This document shows positions 42,307 through 52,353 of a stretch of 64,000 nt of DNA, in pieces. Both the position numbers and the translations under genes were made by a program. Source of the DNA: Candidatus Melainabacteria bacterium (GTDB lineage: Bacteria; Cyanobacteriota; Vampirovibrionia; Obscuribacterales; Obscuribacteraceae). Positions within the stretch are counted from its first letter, which is position 1. Every line of letters starts with the position of its first letter. The stretch is taken from positions 1 through 64,000 of the forward strand of contig JADYYD010000122.1 in NCBI GenBank assembly GCA_020853845.1, read 5' to 3'. A model generated the notes under the pieces. It searched no databases, was not told the DNA's origin, and saw nothing but the letters and a program-made list of their open reading frames with translations.

Positions 42307-44286
42307 ATGCAACACACACCCACAATTTGGAAATTTGCAGCGCTTGCCCTGGCGTTGACTCTGACTGGCTGCGCCAGGCAGGAGTCCGCCGGTGACGCTC
42401 AGGCTGCTAATTCCGGACCCGGTGGCAATGTCCAGGGGCAGGGCATTCTTTCTTCTTTCAGACCGAAAGCCGATCCCACAATGGTGGAACGCTTGCGTCA
42501 GGAAGATGCCGCCAAGATGCAGCAAGCTGCTCTTGCTCAGCAGCAGATGAACCAGCAAATGAATGAGATGGACGGCACTGGACGTATTCTGCCGAAAGTC
42601 TCGATGGAACCGATTGCCCCGCCGGCTGAAGAAGTTGCCTCAGCCGGCGCCGGCATGAGTGTCACGGCTGCCGATTCGGGCGCTTATACGCCCTCCACCT
42701 CGGGTGCAGTTCCTCAGTCTTCCGGCGCTTCGGCACCGGCAACGGCCAGTTACGGCGGTTACAACAGCCCGCAGGTTCCGGCTCCTCCATCGACCGGTTC
42801 TCTGGGCGGCGGTCTGGTGCCGCCACCGCCGGCAGTGACGCTTTCGACGGCTGCTCAAACGACAGTAGCCAGCGCCCCTCAAGGTGATCCCGGCAATCCG
42901 TATGCCAATCCCTACGGCAATCCATACGCCAATCCTTATGGAAATCCGTATGCCAATCCTTACATGAATCCTTACGGCATTCCCTATCCTCAGCAAGCGC
43001 AGCCGCAAGGCGACGGCGCCCCGCAAAGACCGGCTTTGTTCGGCTCCGGCAAGTCGCGCCCGCGCTCGGAAGAAGGAGAGGACGACGCAAGAAGCCAGGA
43101 GAAAGCCAAGAAATTCGCCAATTTCGTGCCCATCACTCCGACCGGCATGGAAGCCCGTTCGCCTTACAAACAAAGAGATGATTTGAGAGTGCTCTGGAAA
43201 GGAGCCATTACTTCTTCTCAGTTGGGCGGCTGGTCCGCCAAAGATCCTAATATCGCAGCAGCGCTGCAGCGCATCGATGTCGGCTTGCCCGGCGAAGTCA
43301 CCAAAGGTTCTTTCAGCGTCGGACAAAGGCAGGTAGATGCAGTATTCAAGCCTGTTTTTGTCGACAAACGCATGCAAGGGCAATTGCGAAAGACGCAGAG
43401 CGAAATGGTGCAGAGCTATTATCGCTACCTGTATTCATATAACCGCTTTGCGCTTGCTCAGCAGACTGTAGCCGCAAGAAAGCAGGAAGTTGAGGTCGCA
43501 TCGACTCATTCCGAGCAGCAAAGGGCGGCCGCCGATCTCTCGCAAGCTCAGAGCGAAGCTGATTCTTCCAAGGAAGATATGCGCTCTGCTCAGCTCGAGC
43601 TTTCCGCTGTTTCCGGCGCAGCCGCAGCCAGAGCCATCATCCAGAAAGTTTCCGGCGTCGCTCCCAGCATTGAGTCTCTGGCTCAGGCAGCTCCGGCGCC
43701 TGAAGCAGCACCGCAAGGTGGATTCAATGTGCTCGGTTTCCTCGGTTTCAACAAGAAGAAATCGGACGAGCAGCCTCCGCCGCAAGAAAGTCCAAAAGCC
43801 GCAAAGGCCGATGCGAAATCACAAGAAAAGGCTGAGAAAACGGCCAAGACCAAAGACAAGCAGCCGAAAGAAAAGACCGTAGCGAAAGCTAAGAAGGGCG
43901 GAAAAGAAGTCGCGCAGGGCGACCTCGAGCCCGCTCCCGTAAAAGGTGAACCGCAGAGCGCCGGTGAAAAGGCAGAAGCACCGGCAGCCAGCGAGGGCAT
44001 CTCGTTCGAACTGAAAGGTAAAAACATCAGCGCGCGCAAAAGCGTGCTCAACGTTTCTATCCGCAATACATCGGACAACGCTTTCAGCTTCAGCCCGGAA
44101 GACATCTCAGTCCAAGAGGGCAATCAGAAGCTTTCGGAAGCAGCGATGCGTGCCGAATTCGATTCGACCAGCATAGCTCCTAACGGAGAAGTGAAAGGCA
44201 CCATCACGATTTTCGGTAGACCCTGGAATGACAGGTTAACCATATCTCTCTCGGACGGACAACGGAGCATTCACATGAAGCGCTAA
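42307..44286 (+). CDS. lipoprotein with coiled coil and C-terminal beta domain
   Basis: A 659-residue predicted lipoprotein: the lipobox LTGC follows a short signal (FAALALALTLTGCARQE). A disordered first half contains NPYANPYG repeats. Then come a conserved segment (YKQRDDLRVLWKGAITSSQL), a helical coiled-coil part (YYRYLYSYNRFALAQQTVAA, EQQRAAADLSQAQSEADSSK), a Lys/Glu/Ala-rich linker and a C-terminal beta domain of about 95 residues (SVLNVSIRNTSDNAFSFSPE, GEVKGTITIFGRPWNDRLTI). It could be an outer-membrane component of the T4SS-like machinery, analogous in position to VirB7/VirB9, but homology is not shown. Confidence 0.7.
   Translation: MQHTPTIWKFAALALALTLTGCARQESAGDAQAANSGPGGNVQGQGILSSFRPKADPTMVERLRQEDAAKMQQAALAQQQMNQQMNEMDGTGRILPKVSMEPIAPPAEEVASAGAGMSVTAADSGAYTPSTSGAVPQSSGASAPATASYGGYNSPQVPAPPSTGSLGGGLVPPPPAVTLSTAAQTTVASAPQGDPGNPYANPYGNPYANPYGNPYANPYMNPYGIPYPQQAQPQGDGAPQRPALFGSGKSRPRSEEGEDDARSQEKAKKFANFVPITPTGMEARSPYKQRDDLRVLWKGAITSSQLGGWSAKDPNIAAALQRIDVGLPGEVTKGSFSVGQRQVDAVFKPVFVDKRMQGQLRKTQSEMVQSYYRYLYSYNRFALAQQTVAARKQEVEVASTHSEQQRAAADLSQAQSEADSSKEDMRSAQLELSAVSGAAAARAIIQKVSGVAPSIESLAQAAPAPEAAPQGGFNVLGFLGFNKKKSDEQPPPQESPKAAKADAKSQEKAEKTAKTKDKQPKEKTVAKAKKGGKEVAQGDLEPAPVKGEPQSAGEKAEAPAASEGISFELKGKNISARKSVLNVSIRNTSDNAFSFSPEDISVQEGNQKLSEAAMRAEFDSTSIAPNGEVKGTITIFGRPWNDRLTISLSDGQRSIHMKR
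42898..42990 (+). repeat. tandem NPYA/NPYG-coding repeat
   Basis: About eight 12-bp units encoding NPYA, NPYG or NPYM in the lipoprotein gene. The segment is Tyr/Pro/Asn-rich and probably disordered. Confidence 0.75.
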
Positions 44287-44367
44287 TAAATCCAAAGACC
44301 GAGCAGCGTTAGACAGATTCTAGACCGCGTGAAATTACTAGACCGACGCTCAATCAGGTAGTTTTAG

Positions 44368-46980
44368 ATGAATAAGATGTCGTTCAATCATTCGTGCACG
44401 TCGCTCAATTGGCGAATCGCAACCCTGGTGGTTGCGTTAGCTTCATTGTTTGTTGTGCCGGCCATCCCGGCTTTCTCACAAGCCAGTGACGGGCAGTTTT
44501 TCAACAACGCCCAGGGCACTATGGACGACTCCAATAACTCGACGGCGCAGACCATCAGAGATATGGCTTGCTTGCGCTACAAATGGCTGGAAATCAACCG
44601 CCGCTACGACCGTCTCGAGCCGGCTGACGTTCCCTCCCCGCGCACGACTCCGGGCAGAAGACAGACGACACCTGAAAAGCGCGAGGAGTTTCAAACCGAT
44701 GGACGTTCAGCCCGCCAGCCCGATTCCGGTCAATCGAACATAAAGCAAACGGCGGATTCGAACGCGCCGACTAAAGTTCTTGCTTACGACTCCTGCTTCG
44801 TGCCTTGCGGCAGTCCGGTCGGCTGGTTCTTGCAGGATGCAGAGGCCTGGAAGTTTCCCAAATATACTGCATACGGAGTTCCATGCTATGTCCAGCCCAA
44901 GCTCGAGGCAATGGACAAGGTAAAAACATCAAGAGACGAAGCGATTTTTGAAAAAGCCACAGGCTATAACCCGCCTGGAACCGGACGTATAACGACATTT
45001 GGTTTGCCGATGTCCGATACGCAGTTTCAAATCATCGACAGAGAAAACAACAACCGTATGCTCGAGTTGCTCTCCGATCCGGAGCGCTTCATGTGGGCTG
45101 CCAGCACTACCGGTCAGATGATGAACGGGTCTGCCGCCAACAGCCTTGCCGGTGTTGCGGAAAGCGCATTCGACAATGCCGCCGCCCGGATTATACAAGG
45201 CGATTCGACCAACTCTTTGATCAACCTGGCAAACGAAGCCTCCGGCACCGGTCCGAACATCGGCTCCTACTACCGCCAGGTGTCCGATGCGGTAAGACAA
45301 GTTCAAATCATGTACCACCGCGTCTACGTGCCGCTGGCGATTCTTTTTCTCTTGCCGGGCGCCGTCATCACGCAAGTGAAATCGCTGGTCGCAGGCGGTT
45401 TCGCGCTCAAGTCGCAAGAAGCGCAAAGCCCATTTGACGGTCTTTTGCGCTCGTTCGTGGCCGTATTTCTCATTCCCGCCACTCAACTGATAGTCAGCTA
45501 TGCCATCGACGTCGGCAACTCAATGGCTTACAGTGTCTACGATCCGTGGGTCAATATCGACCGCGTCAAAGAGTGGACGCACCAACTTTCGTACAACAAC
45601 AATCCTAGAACAAACTTCGACAATGCCATTTTGCCTCCGGAAGAACCTGGTGCCCAGGGGCAAAGCGCCTGGGACAGATTGTGGTCCGGCGATATTTTCG
45701 GCGCTATTCTGCAATTTGTCATGGAACAGTTTGGCTATGGCGAAGGTCTGGGCGGAAACGTGCCGGAAACAATAACCATGGAAGAACGCAACTCGTGGTT
45801 GTCGTCCATGCTGGAAATGGCCTTCAACTGGATGATGTGGTTCATGTCGCAGTCGCTGATTATCCTGACGGGATTCCAGCTTGTTTTCATGTGCTATCTC
45901 TTCTTGCTCGGACCATTGGCCGCTGCATTCTATGCCTGGCCTGATCTGCAAAATGAAGGCAAACAGAGGCTTTTCAGAGGCGTATTCGGCAACTGGATTG
46001 AAGCCGTAATTTCGCTGGCGCTCTGGCGCTTCTACTGGATGGTGATTCTGGCCATCATGACGCAGCGCCTTATCTATATTTCGCAGTCGAGAGTTCCTAC
46101 CAACCTGCAATGGGAAGTTGCTGTGTTCACCTGCCTTCTGGGCTTGATGCTGCACGTGCCGTTTAGCCCATTCAAATTCGATCCTGCCGCTGCACTCGAG
46201 AAAGTGGAGAAAGTTGCCAACGGCGGCGGTGGCGCCGGAGGTGGCGGTGGCGGCGGCGGCGGAGCTTCCGGCGGTGGAGGTCAGGGCGGTGGCGGCGGCG
46301 GATTGCTGCAGTCCATGGCTCAGCAAGTGCAAAGCTCCAATATGTCTCCTGAGATGAAACAAGAAGCCATGCAGGCTATCAGTCAAACGGGAGCAGGATT
46401 GTCGACATTCCGAGACGTCAACACTCGCGGTCGAGGTGACGGAGACTTCCTGGGTATTCAGGGCGGTGGCAGCCGCTCGGCAGCCGCAGGTGGCGACACT
46501 ACCGGTGGTGGTGAGAGCCCGCCCATGACTGCCGCCAACAACAGCTTCACAGTCAACCCGAACATCAGCCAGATGGTGGCAGCCAATGCCATTCTGCCTC
46601 CGTCCGAAATGGGCACGGGCAGCGGAATTACAACAGCCGGTCTGGGAACCGGAAGCGGTCTCGGCACAGGCGCGGACAGGGGACCGACATCCACCCCGTC
46701 CGATGCTTCGGCGACCGCCGGCGGCAGAGCCAATCCCGCAGTGCAGCTTGCCGATTACGTGGCTGCTGCTCAAGGCAACGTTCAGACTATTGCCGGCGGC
46801 TTGCGCAGTGCCGGTATGCCGGAACAACAAATTCAAGACTTCATGCGACAAAACAGCCCGCAGACGATTGTCGCAGCACTAGATCCGGGCGGATCCGGCG
46901 CCTTCCCCAGCGGTGGCGATGAGGAGGAAGGCCCGCGCAGGCGGCCCAGACCGGTCGATGACGGAACCGATACCGCCTAG
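44368..46980 (+). CDS. VirB6/TrbL-like polytopic membrane protein, paralogue 1
   Basis: An 870-residue protein with a signal (TLVVALASLFVVPAIPAFSQ), a conserved extracytoplasmic segment (FGLPMSDTQFQIIDRENNNR; LLSDPERFMWAASTTGQMMN), several membrane helices (YVPLAILFLLPGAVITQVKS, SFVAVFLIPATQLIVSYAID, MWFMSQSLIILTGFQLVFMC, LFLLGPLAAAFYAWPD) and a long Gly/Ser/Thr-rich tail. The layout (helix-rich channel and long soluble tail, just upstream of VirB3/VirB4) matches VirB6/TrbL subunits of type IV secretion systems. It is a clear paralogue of the next gene. No repeat domain of the giant type is present here. Confidence 0.7.
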   Translation: MNKMSFNHSCTSLNWRIATLVVALASLFVVPAIPAFSQASDGQFFNNAQGTMDDSNNSTAQTIRDMACLRYKWLEINRRYDRLEPADVPSPRTTPGRRQTTPEKREEFQTDGRSARQPDSGQSNIKQTADSNAPTKVLAYDSCFVPCGSPVGWFLQDAEAWKFPKYTAYGVPCYVQPKLEAMDKVKTSRDEAIFEKATGYNPPGTGRITTFGLPMSDTQFQIIDRENNNRMLELLSDPERFMWAASTTGQMMNGSAANSLAGVAESAFDNAAARIIQGDSTNSLINLANEASGTGPNIGSYYRQVSDAVRQVQIMYHRVYVPLAILFLLPGAVITQVKSLVAGGFALKSQEAQSPFDGLLRSFVAVFLIPATQLIVSYAIDVGNSMAYSVYDPWVNIDRVKEWTHQLSYNNNPRTNFDNAILPPEEPGAQGQSAWDRLWSGDIFGAILQFVMEQFGYGEGLGGNVPETITMEERNSWLSSMLEMAFNWMMWFMSQSLIILTGFQLVFMCYLFLLGPLAAAFYAWPDLQNEGKQRLFRGVFGNWIEAVISLALWRFYWMVILAIMTQRLIYISQSRVPTNLQWEVAVFTCLLGLMLHVPFSPFKFDPAAALEKVEKVANGGGGAGGGGGGGGGASGGGGQGGGGGGLLQSMAQQVQSSNMSPEMKQEAMQAISQTGAGLSTFRDVNTRGRGDGDFLGIQGGGSRSAAAGGDTTGGGESPPMTAANNSFTVNPNISQMVAANAILPPSEMGTGSGITTAGLGTGSGLGTGADRGPTSTPSDASATAGGRANPAVQLADYVAAAQGNVQTIAGGLRSAGMPEQQIQDFMRQNSPQTIVAALDPGGSGAFPSGGDEEEGPRRRPRPVDDGTDTA

Positions 46981-47044
46981 GAGTTTCCAGCGGCAAAACT
47001 GAAACTCCGGAAAGTTTTACAAAGAACGCAAGGATGGATCTCAA

Positions 47045-50000
47045 ATGATTGGAAGAAGAAAAACGGCAACAACGTTTATAGCGCGATTAACACTCGTGCT
47101 GCTTCTTATCGGATTCGTGCCGATAGCTGCCGAAGCGCAGCAGCCAGGTGGTGGTGCCGGCGGTGGCACTGGCGATCCGCGGGATGCTAACCCGGGGTCT
47201 GCGGCGCTCAACATGCGTCACTTCTACTTGCGCATGAAGAACGCAAGAGAATTTTCGACCACCGAATTCGGCGGCGCGGACGTTCTTGCGGCCACCGGCG
47301 CTTCCAGCGGCACTGACAGAATCACGAACGGTATTCGCAATCTAGCCAGCGGCAATTTCAGAGGTGCTCTGCAGTCCGCCATGGGACAAGACGGCAGAGG
47401 CCCTAAAGAGTCGGTTGGACCAGGCACGGTCAAGACTCAGTCCGGACCAACATTTGCCTGGCCGGTGCCGGTGCCTCCCGGGATTCCTTCTACGGTTCCG
47501 ACCAAGCGGGACGAAGGTATCAACAAAAATGAGTTGAAAACGTTCGGCTATCCTGTGTCGGATACACAATTCCAGTTGATTCAGCGTTACAACCAGAACA
47601 TCATGCTCGAGCAATTGGCCAACCCCGAGCGCTTCATGTGGGCGGCTAATACATTGGGCGGTTTGCAGTCGACTGCTGCAGCCAACTCTGCCAACAACAT
47701 GGCTACCAACCAGGCTATAAGCGCGATTGACTTCAGTAAGAAATATCTTGTCAATTTCACCGCGGAGCAGGGCAATGTCTGGCACAGACTGCGCGACCAG
47801 CTCTTCATTCCGATGGCACTGCTTTTGCTTTTGCCGGGCGCCGTACTTGCTCAAGTGAAAGCAATCGTGGCGCAAGGATCTCCTTCCTGGGCTCAGGCAG
47901 ACAGCCCGATTGAAGGCATCACGCGCTCCATCATCGCTATATTTTTGATTCCGGCGACGTTCCTTGTCATCAACTACGGTATCGACGTCTCCAACTCGAT
48001 TACATTTACTATTGCCGATGAATACAGGCGTATCTTCGGTACCGACATGTATGAAGACGCTATCTGCCATGAAAAACGCGCCCTGGCAATCAACCCTGCC
48101 AACCGGCGCGAGAATGCTATCCATGAAGAGGAAAGACCGGTCAGCCGCGGACCTTCGGTATGGTCTTCGTTCGAAGGCTTGAACTCGACGGTGCGTGAAT
48201 ATGACCCTTGCTTGGGCGTCGACAATACGCGTGTTCCGGATGAAAATTTCGTGCAGGCGAAAAACTTCAACCGCCTGGCCAAGGGTTTGACCAACACGGG
48301 TCTGACCGCAGCATGGAACATCATGAGCGCGTTCCAGATGGCCTATCTGTATTACCTCTGGTGCATGGGACCGATAGCAGCCGCCCTCTGGGTATGGCCG
48401 ATAGGACCGATGCGTGGTGCTCTGAGGAGCTGGATCGAAGGTGTAATCACAATCTGTTTCTGGAGCTTGTTCTGGAATACGACGGTTCTGCTTCTGGCTT
48501 GCTTCAAAGGAGTAGGCGACGACGGTTCGATCATCGTCACGGCGCTGAATACTCTGGCTAACCTGTCTGTGAAGAAGGCATTCGACTTCGCGGGCTTGGT
48601 TGCCGAAGGTGGCGCGGCGGCTGCAGGCAAGATGCAGGAAGCCATGCAAGGTGGCGGTGGCGGCGGCGGCGCCGGCCGAGGCGGCGCTGGTGGTACCGGC
48701 GGTGCGGGCGGCATGGGCGGCCAAGGCACTCCCGGCAGCAGCGTCAGTGGACCTGGTTCCGGCCGATCGGTTTCAGGACCCGGCTCTTCCGGCGATCAAA
48801 GCGCGCTTGCCGGACCCGGAGGCTCGCTGGCACTTTCGCCGGCGATGGGTCAAGGCGGCGATCTTGCCACCGGAGCCCTGACGCCGAGAGGTGGAGATAT
48901 CGATCCGGCAACCGGATTGCCGCGCAGCTTGGGCTCAGCGGGTGTGGATCCGGGCTTGCCGCCTCAAGAACGCACCAATATGGGTATGCGCGGCGGTGCC
49001 GGCGATGCCACCGAAGCAGCGGCTCTTGCCGCCCTCGGAGCCAACGGCATGCCTCCATCGGCAGAACGCAACCAGGCATTCCAGGAGCTCAAACGTCAGG
49101 ACGACATGGGTCACCCGGCTGCCACAGCGGTCATGGAATCCCTGGCTCGCACCCAACCGGGCGATCTCGATGCCGCCATGCAAGGCGATGCGGCCGCGGC
49201 TGCCAGGATCAAAGAAGCGACCGGAATGGATGCCGGAATGCTCAACAATGCATTGCGAGGCGATCCTGCATCAATGATGACGGCAGCGGCCTTGGTAGGA
49301 GCAGCCGGATCGGCTGGAGCGGCTGGTGGTCTCATAGCGCGGGCCGAAGCCGGTGATCAAAGAGCCATCGCTCAACTGGAAGGACGCACAGGCGTCAACG
49401 CCGGAACGCTTATCAGTGCGGCAAGAGGTGATGAAGGCGCACAGACCGCCGTCATGGCCAGAGCCGGACTCGATGATTCGGTGCGCGAAGCGGCGATGCG
49501 CAACGGCGACCCGATCTGCGGAGCGGCAGTGCAGGCGGCAGATATGATGTACGCACGCAATGCAGCGACAGGTGATTACACGCAGATTGCTGCGTATGAT
49601 CCAGGCACGGGCAGATTTGCCGCCAGCGACGCTCAGGGCAATATTCTCGCGGGCAGCGACGGCAAACCGCTTATCTCGTACGATTCGGCAACCGGAAGCT
49701 ATCGCACCGAGGGTGGTGCCGGAGTCGGCTTCGACGCCTCCACAGGACAGTGGATGGCGCGGGACGCCAACGGTTCTACCGGCGGTGGCATCGTTTACGA
49801 TATCAACGACAGGCAATTCGAAGTTGCCGGCACCGGTGCGAAAGTCGATTATGCCAACGGCGGCTTCACTGCTGCCGGTACGGGCGGCAACGTCGTCTGG
49901 GATGCGCAGCAAAATCGCTTCGAGGACAGAGCCACCGGCGGAGTCGTCATGTCCGATCCGGGCGGATCGGGTCAGTGGTTCCGCGTCGCTCAAGACGGTC

Positions 50001-52303
50001 AGAGCATCGAGCGCCTTTCGGCTGGAGCCGGAGGACAGGCGTCTTGGGAGCGAGCCGCCGGAGCGCCGATGGAAGTGCGCAACGGAGAGGTCGTCGCGGG
50101 TGGCACGAACGGCAATGTCGTGTTCGATCAAATGCAAGGACGATTCGAGGCGCGCAATGCCGACGTCGGTCTGCAATACGACCGCGGCAGCAATCAATGG
50201 TACGCACAGGGCTCGTCCGGACAGGTCGCATACGCAGTTGATGCGGGCAGATTCACTGCCACAGGCAGCAGCGAAGGCGTCACCTACTCGGGCGGTCAAT
50301 GGTCCGTCGATGGAACGGGCGGCCGCGTAGTCTTCGATGCCGCTCAAGGCCGCTACGAAGTAGCTGGCGCCAATGCGCCTGTCTCCTTCGACAGAGCCAG
50401 CAACAACTGGGTGGCTGCCGACACGGCCGGCCAAATACGCTTCGATCGTCAGGACATGCGCTTCGAAACCAGTCAGGGATCAGCAGCGGTCGTCGATCCG
50501 AATGGAACGGGCAGATGGTATGCTGCCTCCGCAGATGGTGCGGTGCAAATGCTCTCACCAGCGTCCAGCGGCTCGGCTACTTGGTCCGCAGTCGGAGCAG
50601 ATTCACCGGTCAGCTACTCGAACGGCACATTCGTCGCTCAAGGATCGGGTGGTTCGGTCTTCTTCGATCAAAAGGCCGGACAGTGGGAATTGCGTCAGCA
50701 GAACGCGCAAGGCCAGTACGTAGACACTAATATCGCCATGGCGCGTGACTCTGCCTCCGGCAACTGGGTCGCCAGCGGCACCGGCGGTCAGGTAGTGCTC
50801 GACCCTGCGACCAGAAGCCTGGAGATGTACGGATCGAACGTCGCAGTCGCACGCGATGCTACAGGGTCGTTCGTTGCAGCCAATACCGGCGGCACCGTCT
50901 TCCTCGATACGCAGAACGCATCGGGCGCCAGATGGGAAGTGCGCGGCACCGACACGCCGGTCATGCAAGGACCGGGCGGACAGTGGGTGGCAGCGGACAG
51001 CCGTGGCGGTGTCGTCTGGGATGCCCAGCAGAACCGTTTCGAGCAAGCCGGAACGAACGTGCCCGCTTACAGAGATCCGGGTGGTTCCGGATGGTACTCC
51101 GTGGCTGCCAACGGCATGGTCACTCAGTTGGGATCGGACAGTCAGTGGAGATCGATCGATCCGGCCACGTCGCCGATTCGCGTCGATCAGGGCGGCGCTA
51201 TTACGGCAGCTTCGTCCAACGGCATGATTCAATTCGACCAACGCGACAACCGTTGGGAAATTGCCGGCACCAATCAAGCCGTCCAGTACGACTCGAGAAG
51301 CCAGCAATGGGTGGCTCCGGAAACGGGCGGTCGCGTAGCCTACGACTTCAACGACAAACGTCTGGAAGTGCTCGGACCTTCGGGCACGACCACCAACGTG
51401 CCGGTCGTTTCAGATCCGGGCGGACGTGGCTATTACGCCTTTGCCTCCAATGGCGAAGTGCGCCAGCTCGATTCGAGCGCCGGTTCATGGAGAGCCATCG
51501 ATCAAAGTGCCGGAGTGGCCTTCACTAACGGACAGCTCATATCGACCGCGTCAATTGCGCCTAACGATGCGACTCGCACGCCGCAAGTCGTCTTCGATAC
51601 GCAGCAAGGCAGATGGGAAGTTCAAAACAATCCCACGCCTGGCTACAACGGCATAGCCGTAACGCAGGTTGGAGGCGGCTTCTACGCGGACGGTACCGGT
51701 CGCCAGATCGAATACGATCTGAACAACCGCCGCTTCGAACTGGCCGGATCGAACAGGCCGGTCGAGTTCCAGCGCGAAGTCGGCTGGACCTATGCCGGAA
51801 CGGGCGAGCAAGTGGCTCTCAGGCTGCCGGACGGCGGCTGGACTGCAGGCACGCACGCATCGACGGATCCGACACAAGTGACACGAGGCTACGATCCGTT
51901 CGCCAACCCTGCTTGGAGACAGGATGCGATCGAATACCGCGGTGATGCCGGCTACGGACATGTACAGGCCCACGTGGGTCATGACCATGCCCATATCGAC
52001 GTCAATCATCCGGACTTCAGAGCCCAAGTCGATGTACCTACAGGCGCCATCATGGATGCACCAAGAAGAGAGGGCAATCCACTCACAGGTAATGCCGGCA
52101 AAGCGATCACCGCCGCCGGTGTGGGTGCAGCGATATGGCAACAATGGTCCAATATCAGCAACCGCATGAATCGCGGTCAGCAAGGACCAGCCCCATCACT
52201 GCAAGACATGATGCGCAAAGGAGCCGGACCGGTCAAAAAGAAAGACAACCGTAAAATAGTTGACTACGACGAATTCGGAAATCCTATTTACGAGCAAAAA
52301 TAG
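47045..52303 (+). CDS. giant VirB6/TrbL-like membrane protein with C-terminal beta-repeat domain, paralogue 2
   Basis: A 1752-residue protein. The first 520 residues match paralogue 1: signal (LTLVLLLIGFVPIAAEAQQP), FGYPVSDTQFQLIQRYNQNI, ANPERFMWAANTLGGLQSTA, helices FIPMALLLLLPGAVLAQVKA, SIIAIFLIPATFLVINYGID and YLYYLWCMGPIAAALWVWP. A Gly-rich region (about 535-600) and an Ala-rich helical region (about 600-840) follow. Residues about 840-1606 contain some 15 repeats of pattern GGxVxxDxxxxRxE...WxA (GGNVVWDAQQNRFED, GGRVVFDAAQGRYEV, GGVVWDAQQNRFEQA). A His-rich stretch (HVQAHVGHDHAHIDVNH) and a basic tail end the chain. It is probably a T4SS channel fused to an extracellular beta-structure; extended VirB6 proteins are known in Rickettsiales. 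Confidence 0.75.
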   Translation: MIGRRKTATTFIARLTLVLLLIGFVPIAAEAQQPGGGAGGGTGDPRDANPGSAALNMRHFYLRMKNAREFSTTEFGGADVLAATGASSGTDRITNGIRNLASGNFRGALQSAMGQDGRGPKESVGPGTVKTQSGPTFAWPVPVPPGIPSTVPTKRDEGINKNELKTFGYPVSDTQFQLIQRYNQNIMLEQLANPERFMWAANTLGGLQSTAAANSANNMATNQAISAIDFSKKYLVNFTAEQGNVWHRLRDQLFIPMALLLLLPGAVLAQVKAIVAQGSPSWAQADSPIEGITRSIIAIFLIPATFLVINYGIDVSNSITFTIADEYRRIFGTDMYEDAICHEKRALAINPANRRENAIHEEERPVSRGPSVWSSFEGLNSTVREYDPCLGVDNTRVPDENFVQAKNFNRLAKGLTNTGLTAAWNIMSAFQMAYLYYLWCMGPIAAALWVWPIGPMRGALRSWIEGVITICFWSLFWNTTVLLLACFKGVGDDGSIIVTALNTLANLSVKKAFDFAGLVAEGGAAAAGKMQEAMQGGGGGGGAGRGGAGGTGGAGGMGGQGTPGSSVSGPGSGRSVSGPGSSGDQSALAGPGGSLALSPAMGQGGDLATGALTPRGGDIDPATGLPRSLGSAGVDPGLPPQERTNMGMRGGAGDATEAAALAALGANGMPPSAERNQAFQELKRQDDMGHPAATAVMESLARTQPGDLDAAMQGDAAAAARIKEATGMDAGMLNNALRGDPASMMTAAALVGAAGSAGAAGGLIARAEAGDQRAIAQLEGRTGVNAGTLISAARGDEGAQTAVMARAGLDDSVREAAMRNGDPICGAAVQAADMMYARNAATGDYTQIAAYDPGTGRFAASDAQGNILAGSDGKPLISYDSATGSYRTEGGAGVGFDASTGQWMARDANGSTGGGIVYDINDRQFEVAGTGAKVDYANGGFTAAGTGGNVVWDAQQNRFEDRATGGVVMSDPGGSGQWFRVAQDGQSIERLSAGAGGQASWERAAGAPMEVRNGEVVAGGTNGNVVFDQMQGRFEARNADVGLQYDRGSNQWYAQGSSGQVAYAVDAGRFTATGSSEGVTYSGGQWSVDGTGGRVVFDAAQGRYEVAGANAPVSFDRASNNWVAADTAGQIRFDRQDMRFETSQGSAAVVDPNGTGRWYAASADGAVQMLSPASSGSATWSAVGADSPVSYSNGTFVAQGSGGSVFFDQKAGQWELRQQNAQGQYVDTNIAMARDSASGNWVASGTGGQVVLDPATRSLEMYGSNVAVARDATGSFVAANTGGTVFLDTQNASGARWEVRGTDTPVMQGPGGQWVAADSRGGVVWDAQQNRFEQAGTNVPAYRDPGGSGWYSVAANGMVTQLGSDSQWRSIDPATSPIRVDQGGAITAASSNGMIQFDQRDNRWEIAGTNQAVQYDSRSQQWVAPETGGRVAYDFNDKRLEVLGPSGTTTNVPVVSDPGGRGYYAFASNGEVRQLDSSAGSWRAIDQSAGVAFTNGQLISTASIAPNDATRTPQVVFDTQQGRWEVQNNPTPGYNGIAVTQVGGGFYADGTGRQIEYDLNNRRFELAGSNRPVEFQREVGWTYAGTGEQVALRLPDGGWTAGTHASTDPTQVTRGYDPFANPAWRQDAIEYRGDAGYGHVQAHVGHDHAHIDVNHPDFRAQVDVPTGAIMDAPRREGNPLTGNAGKAITAAGVGAAIWQQWSNISNRMNRGQQGPAPSLQDMMRKGAGPVKKKDNRKIVDYDEFGNPIYEQK
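49560..51860 (+). repeat. region encoding about 15 divergent GGxVxxD beta repeats
   Basis: Encodes residues about 840-1606 of the giant protein. Units of about 35-60 residues each carry GG-x-V-x-(F/W/Y)-D, then a Q/N-R-(F/W)-E strand and a DPGG or W-(V/Y)-A strand. Some units are close at both DNA and protein level (the DAQQNRFE units at about 49900 and 51020), so internal duplication is ongoing or recent. Confidence 0.75.
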
Positions 52304-52312
52304 GTCTACGGC

Positions 52313-52335
52313 GGGGAGCCGGCTGCCGGCTCCCC
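52313..52335. terminator. strong GC hairpin after the giant gene
   Basis: Perfect 10-bp stem GGGGAGCCGG / CCGGCTCCCC with a CTG loop, 10 nt after the stop at 52303. There is no T-run on either side, so it may block or pause transcription or protect the mRNA end rather than terminate on its own. Confidence 0.55.
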
Positions 52336-52353
52336 GATTCGGCCGTTTCAAAT

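Noticed and set aside
49271-51307. Long minus-strand and alternative-frame open frames within the giant gene
   Set aside because: They arise from the repetitive GC-rich coding sequence; the 1752-residue frame has signal, helices and repeats consistent with one protein.
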